In this document: positions 27,351-36,073 of the stretch, piece by piece
How the letters are laid out: every line of letters starts with the position of its first letter
Numbering within the stretch: the first letter of the stretch is position 1
Source: Sphingomonas ginsenosidivorax
GTDB lineage: Bacteria; Pseudomonadota; Alphaproteobacteria; Sphingomonadales; Sphingomonadaceae
Reading direction: 5' to 3'
Assembly: GCF_007995065.1 (NCBI RefSeq)
Contig: NZ_VOQR01000001.1
Span: forward strand, 995,001-1,059,000
Length of the DNA stretch: 64,000 nt
Position numbers and translations under genes: made by a program
The notes under the pieces: generated by a model
The model's database searches: none
Told to the model about the DNA's origin: nothing
The model's input: the letters and a program-made list of their open reading frames with translations, nothing else

Positions 27351-28843
27351 CAGTCCGCGAACAACTTGCGGACCTCGCGCCGCAGCAACTTGCCCATCTC
27401 GTTATACGGCAACGCATCGACCACGACGATCCGCTCGGGCACGCGCGACGAGCGAAGCCGGTCGCGGATCAGCGCGCGCAGTTCGGCGTCGTCGGGCGCG
27501 GCGTGATCCGGCCGGCAGGCGATGGCGATGCCGACCGCCTCGCCCCACTCGGGCGAAGCGACCGCCACGGCGGCGGCGTCGGCGATGGCGGCATGGGTCA
27601 GCAGGACATCCTCGATCTCGCCCGGCGAGATGTTCTCGCCGCCGCGGACGATCACGTCGTCGGCGCGGCCGGCGAGGAACAGATAGCCCTCCGCATCGAT
27701 CCAACCGGCGTCGCGGGTCGGGAACCAGCCCTGCGCATCGAGTGCGCTGCGTTCCTTGTACTCGCCGGAAACCTGATCGCCGCGAACGTAGATCTCGCCG
27801 CGTTCACCGGCCGGAAGGACATGGCCGTCCTCATCGCGGATCTCGAGTTCGATCGTCGGCAGCGGCCGCCCGACGGAGGACAGCCGGGCCCGCACCGCGG
27901 CATCGGTCGAGCGATGCGCGTGCCGATGGTCCTCGGGCCCGAGCAAGGCGACGGTCGAGCTCGTCTCGGTCAGGCCATAGGCGTTGGTGAAGCCGGTATC
28001 GGGGAACAGGTCGAGCGCGCGGTCGATCAGTTCGGTCGGCATGCGCCCACCGCCATAGGCGATCGCGCGCAGCGACGAGAGGTCGATGGCAGCGGCGGGA
28101 TCCATCGCGGCGACGATCCGGGACAGCATCGTCGGCACGACGAACGCGTTGGTCGCCCGCTCCGCCGCGACCAGTTCCAGCCACGCGCGCGGTTCGAACG
28201 CGGGCAGCATCAGGATCCGGCGCATCGCATAGACCGAGCTCAGCAACGCGGCGATCCCGGCGATATGATAGGGGGGGACGCAGACGAGCGCGGCGTCCTC
28301 CTCGGGGGCGGAGGCGAACTCGACCGTGCCGAGAATGTAGGACAGCAGGTTCGAATGCCTCAGAACCGCCGCCTTGGGGGCCGCGGTCGTGCCGCTGGTG
28401 AACAGCTGGATCGCGATCGTCTCGTCGGTCTCGGGCACGGCCGGTCCGTCCGCCTTCGCCTCGGCCTCGGTGACGAAATCGGCACGGGTCCAGGCATCGT
28501 GGCCGGTCTCCGGGGACAGCCGCCAGACGCGATCGACGTCGCCGATGACATAGGCCGGCGCGATCCTGGCCAGAAGCGCGCCGAGATCGGCATCCGCGAG
28601 CCGGTAGTTGAGCGGGACATACGGGATGCCGGCGATCGCCGCGCCGAACAGCGCGATCGCCGATGCTTCGCTGCTTTCGTCGAGCAACGCGACATGGGTG
28701 GCGCCGCTCTCGCGCATGCTCCGCGCCGCGCCCTGGGCCGCGCGCTGGAGCGCGCCGTACGACCAGCGCCGCCCGTCGCAGACCAGGGCGATGCGGTCCG
28801 GATCGGTGTCCGCCGCCATCTGTAGGAAGAGCGAGATGTTCAT
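27350..28843 (-). CDS. AMP-forming acyl-CoA ligase
   Basis: This is a 497-residue ANL enzyme with LFTSGTTAAPKAAVLRHSN, AYGLTETSSTVALLG, the hinge FPTRDAGWIDAEGYLFLAGR, RGGENISPGEIEDVLL, and the C-terminal Lys in YNEMGKLLRREVRKLF. It activates an acid for the downstream transferase/hydrolase steps. It is 3 bp after the small protein at 28847 and overlaps the CoA transferase, so the four genes from 29137 to 24856 are one transcription unit. Confidence 0.92.
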   Translation of the reverse strand: MNISLFLQMAADTDPDRIALVCDGRRWSYGALQRAAQGAARSMRESGATHVALLDESSEASAIALFGAAIAGIPYVPLNYRLADADLGALLARIAPAYVIGDVDRVWRLSPETGHDAWTRADFVTEAEAKADGPAVPETDETIAIQLFTSGTTAAPKAAVLRHSNLLSYILGTVEFASAPEEDAALVCVPPYHIAGIAALLSSVYAMRRILMLPAFEPRAWLELVAAERATNAFVVPTMLSRIVAAMDPAAAIDLSSLRAIAYGGGRMPTELIDRALDLFPDTGFTNAYGLTETSSTVALLGPEDHRHAHRSTDAAVRARLSSVGRPLPTIELEIRDEDGHVLPAGERGEIYVRGDQVSGEYKERSALDAQGWFPTRDAGWIDAEGYLFLAGRADDVIVRGGENISPGEIEDVLLTHAAIADAAAVAVASPEWGEAVGIAIACRPDHAAPDDAELRALIRDRLRSSRVPERIVVVDALPYNEMGKLLRREVRKLFAD

Positions 28844-28846
28844 GGA

Positions 28847-29137
28847 TCAGTCGGAGGCGGGAAGGGGCTTTGCGTCCTTCGTGACGAGCGCAACGCCGTC
28901 CAGCGACAAGGATCCCGCGCCCTGCTTGACGCACAGCAACTCGATCGTGCCCGCGGCATCGACATAGCGTTTGCCCATCCGCGTGCCCTCGGCGAACGCC
29001 GGATCGATCTCGCCGCCCTCCGCCGGGCGCTCGTTCGCCATCGCTCGGCCGCCACAGGCAACGACCCCGTCACCGCCGCGGATGACCATGACCTCGGTGT
29101 CGCACACGACAGACTTCAGCTTGCTTCCCGGCTTCAT
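28847..29137 (-). CDS. conserved-looking small protein of unknown function
   Basis: This 96-residue protein contains three Cys (C12, C28, C69) in VCDTEVMVIRGG, ACGGRAM and LLCVKQGAG, and ends KDAKPLPASD. I have a memory of similar small proteins beside acyl-CoA ligases in actinobacterial and sphingomonad catabolic clusters but cannot name a function. The ATG at 29137 has GGAAG upstream and is better than a TTG at 29149. As first gene of the operon it might be a metal- or CoA-binding accessory protein, which is a guess. Confidence 0.7.
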   Translation of the reverse strand: MKPGSKLKSVVCDTEVMVIRGGDGVVACGGRAMANERPAEGGEIDPAFAEGTRMGKRYVDAAGTIELLCVKQGAGSLSLDGVALVTKDAKPLPASD

Positions 29138-29260
29138 GACGTCTTCCAAATGGTCTCTGCGTGATGACCTTAGAGAAGCGTTCGGCCGAGGCGCGTCAAG
29201 CCCGCGGGCATCGTGCCGACGATGATGACGCGCCGCGATCCCGGACGGCTGCCATCGGCG

Positions 29261-30766
29261 TCACCCCATCGTCGGGATCACGAAGCTCTGGTCCAGCACC
29301 GCGCCCGCATCCTGCGCCGGCCAGCGTTGCGTGACCTTCTTGGTACGGGTGTAGAACCGGATCCCGTCCATGCCATATTGGTCGAGATCGCCGAACCCCG
29401 ATCGCTTCCAGCCGCCGAAGCTGTGATAGGCGACGGGCACCGGGATCGGCACGTTGATCCCGACCATCCCGACCTCGACCTGCGACGCGAACTTGCGCGC
29501 GAAGTCGCCGTTGCGCGTGAACAGTGCGACGCCGTTGCCGTATTGATGGTTCGTCGGGTAGGACACAGCCTCCTCGAACGTCCTGGCGCGCATGATCTGC
29601 AGCACCGGCCCGAAGATTTCCTCCTGATAGCTCCGCATCTCGGGCGTGACGTGGTCGAGCAGCGTCGGTCCCATGTAATAGCCCTTCTCATACCCCTGCA
29701 GCGTCAGTCCGCGGCCGTCGACGACCAGTTCCGACCCCTCGTCGATCGCCATCTGGATATAGGCCTCGATCTTCGCCTTGTGCGCCGCACCCACGACCGG
29801 GCCGTAATGCGCATCGGGATCGGTCGGCAGTCCGACGCGGAGCTCGGCGATCGCGGCGACGAGCTTGCCGCGCAGACGCTCCGCCGTCTCCTCGCCGACG
29901 GGAACGACGACCGGCAGCGCCATGCAGCGCTCGCCCGCCGAGCCATAGGCCGCGCCGATGATGTCCGCGACCGCCTGGTCCATGTCGGCATCGGGCAGGA
30001 TGATGCCGTGGTTCTTCGCGCCGCCCATGCACTGAACCCGCTTGCCGTTCGCGGCACCGCGACCATAGACGTATTGCGCGATGTCCGACGAGCCGACGAA
30101 GCTCACCGCCTTGATGTCCTGGTGGTCGAGGATCGCGTCGACCATCACCTTGTCGCCGTGGACGACGTTGAGGATGCCCCTGGGCAGGCCGGCTTCGAGC
30201 GCCAGTTCGGCGAGCCGGACCGGCACGCTGGGGTCGCGCTCCGACGGCTTGATGATGAACGCGTTGCCGCAGGCGATGGCGGGCGCGCACATCCACAACG
30301 GGATCATCGCGGGGAAGTTGAACGGCGTGATGCCGGCGGCGATGCCGATCGGCTGGCGCATCGAATAGACGTCGATGCCGGGGCCGGCACCCTCGGTATA
30401 GTCCCCCTTCAGCAGGTGCGGCACGCCGCAGACGAATTCGACGACCTCGAGCCCGCGCTGGATATCGCCCTTCGAATCGGCGATCACCTTTCCGTGTTCG
30501 CGCGACAACAGTTCGGCGAGTTCGTCCATGTGCGCCTCGATCAGTTCCTTGAACCGGAACATCACGCGCGCCCTGCGTTGCGGATTCGTCGCGGCCCACG
30601 CCGGCTGCGCGGCCTTGGCATTGGCGACCGCGACGTCCAGCAGCGCGGAATCGCCCAGGGCAACTCGTGCCTGCACCTCGCCGCGCGCCGGGTCGTAGAC
30701 GTCGCCCGTGCGCGTCGGCGTCGCCGTCGTGGCGGCACCGTCGATGAAATGCTGGATCAATCGCAT
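29261..30766 (-). CDS. mmsA: CoA-acylating methylmalonate-semialdehyde dehydrogenase
   Basis: This is a 501-residue aldehyde dehydrogenase of the MmsA type, converting (methyl)malonate semialdehyde to propionyl- or acetyl-CoA, CO2 and NADH. The catalytic Cys281 is in AGERCMALPVVV. CMGGAKNHGIILPDAD replaces the usual ELGG, so the general-base Glu is missing, as expected for this CoA-dependent class. TPFNFPAMIPLWM is also typical. It serves valine, propionate or inositol catabolism, and here may finish a branched-chain end product. It is divergent from a LysR gene. Confidence 0.95.
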   Translation of the reverse strand: MRLIQHFIDGAATTATPTRTGDVYDPARGEVQARVALGDSALLDVAVANAKAAQPAWAATNPQRRARVMFRFKELIEAHMDELAELLSREHGKVIADSKGDIQRGLEVVEFVCGVPHLLKGDYTEGAGPGIDVYSMRQPIGIAAGITPFNFPAMIPLWMCAPAIACGNAFIIKPSERDPSVPVRLAELALEAGLPRGILNVVHGDKVMVDAILDHQDIKAVSFVGSSDIAQYVYGRGAANGKRVQCMGGAKNHGIILPDADMDQAVADIIGAAYGSAGERCMALPVVVPVGEETAERLRGKLVAAIAELRVGLPTDPDAHYGPVVGAAHKAKIEAYIQMAIDEGSELVVDGRGLTLQGYEKGYYMGPTLLDHVTPEMRSYQEEIFGPVLQIMRARTFEEAVSYPTNHQYGNGVALFTRNGDFARKFASQVEVGMVGINVPIPVPVAYHSFGGWKRSGFGDLDQYGMDGIRFYTRTKKVTQRWPAQDAGAVLDQSFVIPTMG

Positions 30767-30862
30767 GGGGGATATCCTCTCGCCTGGTCTGCCAGAGCGA
30801 TAGCATCAACGAAAATGCACGAATATATGGGGGATATGCGAACCGGTTGTGCGAAAATCTGA

Positions 30863-31744
30863 ATGCTCGATTGGGACGATCTCCGCATCTTCCTCGCGAT
30901 CGCCCGCAGCGGCAGCTTCGTCTCGACCGGGCGCGGGCTCGGGCTGAACCACACGACGCTGGCGCGACGACTGACCGGACTGGAGACCGCGCTCGGCACA
31001 CGGCTGTTCGATCGCTCGCCGCGCGGCGTGGTGCCCACCCGCGCCGGGCTCGACCTGATCGCCCACGCCACTCGGATCGAGGAGGAGATCCTCGCTGCCG
31101 GCCGCCGGGTCGAGGGTCTGGACGGCGACGTGTCGGGGGTCGTCAGGCTCGCGACCCCAGAAGCGTTCGGCACCTATTTCATGGCGCCCCGCGCACGCCT
31201 GCTGCACGCGCGGCACCCCCGGATCGAACTCGAGCTCGTGCCCGAATCGCGCAACGTCAACCTCTCGAAACGCGAGGCGGATATCGCGATCAGCCTCAAC
31301 CGTCCCCAGACCGGTCGCCTGCAATCCGCGCGCCTGGTCGATTATCGCATCGGCCTCTATGCCTCGGCGGACCTGCTGGCGCGGATCGGTCCGGTCGACA
31401 CGCCCGCCGCGCTGAAGGGCCAGCCCTTCATTTCCTATATCGAGGAGATGATCGACCTGCCCGAACTGCGCAACCTGGAGTCGACCGTGTCGGAGACGTG
31501 CGTGTTCCGGTCCAGTTCGGTCGCGGCGCAGATGGAGGCGGTCGTCTCCGGCCTCGGTTTCGGCCTCCTCCATTGCTTCGCGGTCCGGCCGCACATGCGC
31601 GTCGTGCGCGTACTGCCGGAAGCGGTCGAGGTGGTACGCAGCTACTGGATGGTGCTCCACGCCGATCTCGCACGGGTCCCACGGATCCGCGCCGTGGCGG
31701 ATTTCGTCGCCGCGCAGGTGCGGGCCGAGGCGGCGGCGTTCTGA
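30863..31744 (+). CDS. LysR-family regulator divergent from mmsA
   Basis: This is a 293-residue LTTR. The winged helix-turn-helix covers residues 1-60 (LRIFLAIARSGSFVSTGRGLGLNHTTLARR), and the co-inducer domain follows from about 90. It is divergent from mmsA across 96 bp, the classic arrangement for autoregulation and control of the facing gene. The GMC oxidoreductase follows after 1 bp, so it may be co-transcribed with that enzyme. Confidence 0.92.
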   Translation: MLDWDDLRIFLAIARSGSFVSTGRGLGLNHTTLARRLTGLETALGTRLFDRSPRGVVPTRAGLDLIAHATRIEEEILAAGRRVEGLDGDVSGVVRLATPEAFGTYFMAPRARLLHARHPRIELELVPESRNVNLSKREADIAISLNRPQTGRLQSARLVDYRIGLYASADLLARIGPVDTPAALKGQPFISYIEEMIDLPELRNLESTVSETCVFRSSSVAAQMEAVVSGLGFGLLHCFAVRPHMRVVRVLPEAVEVVRSYWMVLHADLARVPRIRAVADFVAAQVRAEAAAF

Positions 31745-31745
31745 C

Positions 31746-33359
31746 ATGACCGACCTTGGTACGTACGACTATGTCATCGTTGGTGCAGGCTCGGCCGGGT
31801 GCCTGCTCGCGAACCGGTTGTCGGCCGATCCGGCGACGCGCGTCCTGCTGCTGGAGGCCGGCGGCAAGGACGACTGGCTGTGGTTTCACGTTCCCGCCGG
31901 TTACCTGTTCGCGATCGGCCATCCGCGCGCGGACTGGCTGTTCCAGACGGTCGCCGAGGCGGGGCTGGGCGGTCGCAGCCTGGCCTATTCGCGCGGCAAG
32001 GTGATCGGCGGATCGTCGTCGATCAACGCGATGATCTACATGCGCGGGCAGGCGGCGGACTATGACGGCTGGCGCGACCTGGGTCTGCCCGGCTGGGGCT
32101 GGGACGACGTGCTGCCGCATTTCCTGGCGCATGAGGATCACGTCGCGGCAGACGGCGTGTTCCACCGCGCAGGCGGCGAATGGCGCGTCGAATATCCGCG
32201 CGTGCGCTGGGACATCCTCGATGCGATCCGTGACGCGGGCGCCGCGGCAGGGATCGCGCCGATCGACGACTTCAACCGCGGCGACAATGCCGGATCCTCC
32301 TACTACCAGGTCAACCAGCGGACCGGACGGCGTGTCAGCGCCGCGGGCGCGTTCCTCAAGCCGGTCCTGCATCGTCCCAACCTCCGCCTGGAAACCGGCG
32401 TCGAGGTCGAGCGCGTCGTGATCGAGGGCGGTCGCGCGACGGGAGTCGCCTTCCGCCGCGACGCCGCGCTGTTCACGGCGCAGGCGAGCGGCGAGGTCGT
32501 CCTCGCCGCCGGGGCGATCGGCTCCCCGCGCATCCTGCAATCCTCGGGCGTGGGGGATCCGGCCGCGCTGGCGGCCGCCGGTATCCCGGTGCTGCACGCG
32601 CTGCCCGGTGTCGGCGGCAACCTGCAGGACCATCTCCAGATCCGGCCGGTGTACCAGGTGGCGGGCGTACGGACGCTGAATACCGATTATGCGAACCTGA
32701 TCCGGCGCGCGGCGATGGGACTGGACTATGTCGTGCGGCGACGCGGGCCGCTGACGATGGCGCCGTCGCAACTGGGGATGTTCGCGAAGTCGTCGCCGGA
32801 TCAGGTCACCGCCAACCTCCAATTCCATTTCCAGCCGCTAAGCCTCGACAAATGGGGCGACGGGCTGCACCGGTTCGGGGCGTTCACCGCGAGCGTGTGC
32901 AATCTCCGCCCGACGAGCCGCGGCAGCGTCCGCCCGGCAGGCCCCGATCCGTACGCGGCCCCGCTGATCGCGCCGGGCTATCTGGCGACGGAAGACGACC
33001 GGCGCGTCGCGATCCAGTCTCTGCGACTGACCCGCCATATCGTCGCGCAGCAGCCGCTCGCCCGCTTCCGGCCGGTCGAGTTCCGGCCGGGCGACGCCGC
33101 GCAGACCGACGAGGAACTGCTGGCCGCCGCCGCGGCGCTGGGCACGACGATCTTTCACCCCGTCGGGACCGCGGCCATGAGACCCGCGTCGGATCCGCAG
33201 GCGGTGCTCGACGGGCGGTTGCGGGTTCGTGGGATCGCCGGCCTGCGCGTCGTCGATGCCTCGGCGATGCCGCGGATCGTATCGGGCAACACCAATTCGC
33301 CGACGCTGATGATTGCCGACAAGGGGGCCGCGATGATCCGGCAGGATGCGCGCGGCTAG
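31746..33359 (+). CDS. GMC-family FAD-dependent oxidoreductase
   Basis: This is a 537-residue choline/alcohol dehydrogenase-like flavoenzyme. It has the dinucleotide fold DYVIVGAGSAGCLLANRLS at the start, GMC signature SRGKVIGGSSSINAM, GAIGSPRILQSSGVG, and the C-terminal active-site stretch FHPVGTAAMRP with N-T-N-SPTLMIADKGA. It oxidises a primary or secondary alcohol to an aldehyde or ketone. It is one base after the LysR stop. Its TAG is shared in antiparallel with the stop of the opposing acyltransferase gene. Confidence 0.93.
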   Translation: MTDLGTYDYVIVGAGSAGCLLANRLSADPATRVLLLEAGGKDDWLWFHVPAGYLFAIGHPRADWLFQTVAEAGLGGRSLAYSRGKVIGGSSSINAMIYMRGQAADYDGWRDLGLPGWGWDDVLPHFLAHEDHVAADGVFHRAGGEWRVEYPRVRWDILDAIRDAGAAAGIAPIDDFNRGDNAGSSYYQVNQRTGRRVSAAGAFLKPVLHRPNLRLETGVEVERVVIEGGRATGVAFRRDAALFTAQASGEVVLAAGAIGSPRILQSSGVGDPAALAAAGIPVLHALPGVGGNLQDHLQIRPVYQVAGVRTLNTDYANLIRRAAMGLDYVVRRRGPLTMAPSQLGMFAKSSPDQVTANLQFHFQPLSLDKWGDGLHRFGAFTASVCNLRPTSRGSVRPAGPDPYAAPLIAPGYLATEDDRRVAIQSLRLTRHIVAQQPLARFRPVEFRPGDAAQTDEELLAAAAALGTTIFHPVGTAAMRPASDPQAVLDGRLRVRGIAGLRVVDASAMPRIVSGNTNSPTLMIADKGAAMIRQDARG

Positions 33360-34111
33360 GCGATCAGGTCCGGCCGCTGCAACGCCGTCCCGATCGCCCT
33401 CACGAAGCGTGCGGCATCCGCGCCGTTGATGACGCGGTGATCGTAGCTGAGCGAAAGCGGCAGCATCCGCCGCCAGACGATGTCGCCATCGGTACCCGGC
33501 ACGGCGCGCTGCTGGATCGCGGTCGCGCCTAGGATCGCGACCTCGGGCACGTTGATCAGCGGCGTGAACGCGGTCCCGCCGATATGGCCGAGCGAAGACA
33601 CGGTCATCGACCCGCCCGACATCTCGGCCATCGACAGGCCGCGCGTCCTGGCCTTCTCGGCAAGCGTAGCGAGGTCGGTCGCGAGGTCGGTCATCGAGCG
33701 CGTCGCCGCATCGCGCAGCACGGGCACGACCAGCCCCTTGGGCGTATCCACGGCCACGCCGATGTTGACGTATTTCTTGAGGATCAGCGACGCCCCGTCC
33801 GCGCTGAGCGAAGCGTTGAACGTCGGGAACTCCGCGAGCACCCGGGCGAGCGCGCGAACCAACAGGATCACCGGCGTCAGGCGCCGGTCCGGATGCGCGG
33901 CGTTCCATTCGCCTCGCGCGACCTCGGCGTCGGTCACGTCCACCTCGTCGTGATGCGTCACATGCGGCACTGCCACCCAGTTGCGTCCGAGATGCGCGCC
34001 CGTCAGCTGCTGGATCCGCGACAGCTTGACCGTCTCGGTCTCGCCGAACTCGGTAAAGTCATACGCGACGAAGGGGGCGAGTTTCGCGAGATGGGCCAGC
34101 ATATCGGACAT
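33356..34111 (-). CDS. orphan 2-oxoacid dehydrogenase E2 catalytic domain
   Basis: This 251-residue protein is only the catalytic core of a dihydrolipoyl acyltransferase: VKLSRIQQLTGAHLGRNWVAVPHVTHHDE at the start and the active site SLSYDHRVINGADAARF near the end. Normal E2 subunits (400-550 residues) also have lipoyl and subunit-binding domains, absent here, and no E1 or E3 gene is nearby. It could be an acyltransferase using free or foreign lipoyl groups, or a remnant. It faces two TetR genes divergently across 173 bp. Confidence 0.85.
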   Translation of the reverse strand: MSDMLAHLAKLAPFVAYDFTEFGETETVKLSRIQQLTGAHLGRNWVAVPHVTHHDEVDVTDAEVARGEWNAAHPDRRLTPVILLVRALARVLAEFPTFNASLSADGASLILKKYVNIGVAVDTPKGLVVPVLRDAATRSMTDLATDLATLAEKARTRGLSMAEMSGGSMTVSSLGHIGGTAFTPLINVPEVAILGATAIQQRAVPGTDGDIVWRRMLPLSLSYDHRVINGADAARFVRAIGTALQRPDLIA

Positions 34112-34284
34112 GGAAGCGGATTCCCGGACGGTGTCAGCATCCGCTCCTATCACGACATCCGTGCGCGTGCCGGCGCATGCACAATCACCGCCGGGGCGAT
34201 GCGAGCCCCGGACCTGACCACGCAGGCATCGGCCCCCCTCGGCGGTTTGCCGGGACCCGCGGTGCACGCTAGGCGTGCGGGACG

Positions 34285-34977
34285 ATGGCGCGACGGAACC
34301 CCTCGATGACTGCAAGGCCCGCGATCAAGACAGTCCATGCGCCGGCCAGACCCGCCCCGCGCCGGGGGCGGCCGACAGCCGCGCGGGCAGCGGCGCTCGA
34401 ACCCCTCATCCTCGACGCCGCGCGCGCGCTGTTCCTGTCGCGCGGCTATGCGAACACCTCGATGGATGCCGTCGCCGCCAGGGCTGCAGTGTCCAAGGGC
34501 ACGGTCTATGCCCGCTATCCGAACAAGGGGGAGCTGTTTCGCGCCGTGGCGGAGGAGCGGCTTGCGGCATGGGCGGCGGTGTCGACGAGCAGCTACCCCG
34601 CCGAAAACGGGCTCGACATCGCCGACAGTCTGCTGAAACGGGCGCTGGGAACGCTCGACATCATCCGCCTGCCGGAGGTGCAGGCGTTCGATCACATGGT
34701 GTTGTCCGAGGCGAAACGCTTTCCCGAACTCACGCGGCTGTTTCTCGAGTTGCAGCACCGCAGCTTCACGAACGTCATGGCCGAGGAAATCACGCTGGCA
34801 GGACGCGGCGATGGCAGCCCCGTCGCGGACGCTTACGGCGTCGCGTTGGTCATCGCCACGAGCCTGATCTCGTGGTTTCGCATGGAATCGATCCTCGGCG
34901 AGGTCAGCCGGGAGGCGGGCGAGCAATTCGCGCATCGCCTGGTCAGCCTGTGTCTTGGCGGGCGCCACAGCTGGTGA
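34285..34977 (+). CDS. TetR/AcrR-family regulator
   Basis: This is a 230-residue regulator. The DNA-binding domain covers about residues 40-90 (LILDAARALFLSRGYANTSMDAVAARAAVSKGTVYARYPNKGELF), followed by an all-helical ligand domain. The N-terminal 35 residues are basic and Pro-rich; Met8 is an alternative start. Divergence from the orphan E2 gene suggests it controls that gene and itself. It overlaps the second TetR-type gene by GTGA. Confidence 0.9.
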   Translation: MARRNPSMTARPAIKTVHAPARPAPRRGRPTAARAAALEPLILDAARALFLSRGYANTSMDAVAARAAVSKGTVYARYPNKGELFRAVAEERLAAWAAVSTSSYPAENGLDIADSLLKRALGTLDIIRLPEVQAFDHMVLSEAKRFPELTRLFLELQHRSFTNVMAEEITLAGRGDGSPVADAYGVALVIATSLISWFRMESILGEVSREAGEQFAHRLVSLCLGGRHSW

Positions 34978-35537
34978 CGGCAGCGACGCGACCGGGCGGC
35001 ACCGATGCCCGGATGGTACGAAGCGCGCAGGCCTTGCATGGCGCAATGCTCCGCCTGCTCGAGGTGAAGTCGTTCGACCAGATCACGATACGACATCTGG
35101 TCGCCGAGGCGGGGGTGCATTACGCGACGTTCTTCCGCCATCATCCGACCAAGGAGGCGCTGCTCGATCACGTCGCCGCCGGCCAGATCCAGCGCCTCGT
35201 CGAACTTGCAGTCCCGGTCGAGCAGCAGGTCGATCTCCATGCCGGATTTCTCACCCTGTGCGAGTATGTCGATGCGCATCGTACCTTGTGGACCGCGTTA
35301 CTCACCGGCGGCGCGGCGGGTGCGATGCGGGCGGAATTGCTGCGCGTGTCGAGCGAGATCGCGGTGACACGGTCCACGCCCGATCTGTGGCTGCCCGTCG
35401 AACTGGGTGTCGCGTGCACCGTCAACCTGATCGTCGAAACGATCGTGTGGTGGCTGAAGCAGGATGCCGGCACGACGTCACCGAGCGAGGTCGCCGCCAT
35501 CCTGACCCGTCTGACCACCTCGCTGGAATTGCTCTAG
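34974..35537 (+). CDS. second TetR-like regulator, overlapping the first
   Basis: This is a 187-residue TetR-type protein. The helix-turn-helix is LLEVKSFDQITIRHLVAEAGVHYATFFRHHPTKEALLDHV (about 27-66), with the modified TFFRHH recognition helix of short AcrR-type regulators. The start is GTG 34974, inside the stop of the preceding TetR gene; Met14 is an alternative. Two coupled, dissimilar TetR genes could form a heterodimer or sense different ligands of the pathway. The sequence does not show which. Confidence 0.85.
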   Translation: MTAATRPGGTDARMVRSAQALHGAMLRLLEVKSFDQITIRHLVAEAGVHYATFFRHHPTKEALLDHVAAGQIQRLVELAVPVEQQVDLHAGFLTLCEYVDAHRTLWTALLTGGAAGAMRAELLRVSSEIAVTRSTPDLWLPVELGVACTVNLIVETIVWWLKQDAGTTSPSEVAAILTRLTTSLELL

Positions 35538-35715
35538 CAAAGGGCAGACCGTTCGATCGCCACGCGGCGGGAAACGATCAGCCGGCGTTCCCCATCAGTG
35601 AACATGCCACGACCGGCATCGCGCGCGCGATATTGATTGCGGGCGTGGTCCGGAGCGCCCCGGATACTGGTCTATTCGAAGTCTCCGTGTGATCATGGTC
35701 GGGAGGAGAGGCCAT

Positions 35716-35859
35716 ATGCAAGCCCGCAAGTCTTCTGAACGCATCGAAGCCATCAAGGTCGAATGCATCTTCGCAATGGAGATCGCCGCCATCGTCGCTG
35801 GATTCGCCGTCTGTTCTTTGACCGTCGCGATTCTCCTGCATTACCTTCCGATCCTCTGA
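35716..35859 (+). CDS. 47-residue single-pass membrane protein
   Basis: A very strong ribosome site, GGGAGGAGAG (35701-35710), sits 5 bp before the ATG. The product has a charged N-terminus (MQARKSSERIEAIKVE) and one hydrophobic helix from about residue 17 to 41 (AMEIAAIVAGFAVCSL), ending HYLPIL. No family is recognised. Small helices of this kind often modulate transporters or sensor kinases, but nothing here fixes a partner. It is isolated between TetR genes and the ferredoxin reductase. Confidence 0.6.
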   Translation: MQARKSSERIEAIKVECIFAMEIAAIVAGFAVCSLTVAILLHYLPIL

Positions 35860-36073
35860 AGCGTCGCCTTTCGGCAAGGTCCGCCGTACCGGGCCTGATC
35901 TTCCGGCGAGCGGGCTGGCCCAGCGAACGCGTCGTTGGCCAGGGCGGGACGGCAGGCCGATCCGCCCTCTATCGATCTCGCCCCCCCGGCGTAGCGTCGG
36001 TCACGGAATTCGACGAGAGCTTCGCCTGCACGAGATGCGCAATTCCTGATCCAGCCTGTCACGCGGAGCGAAC

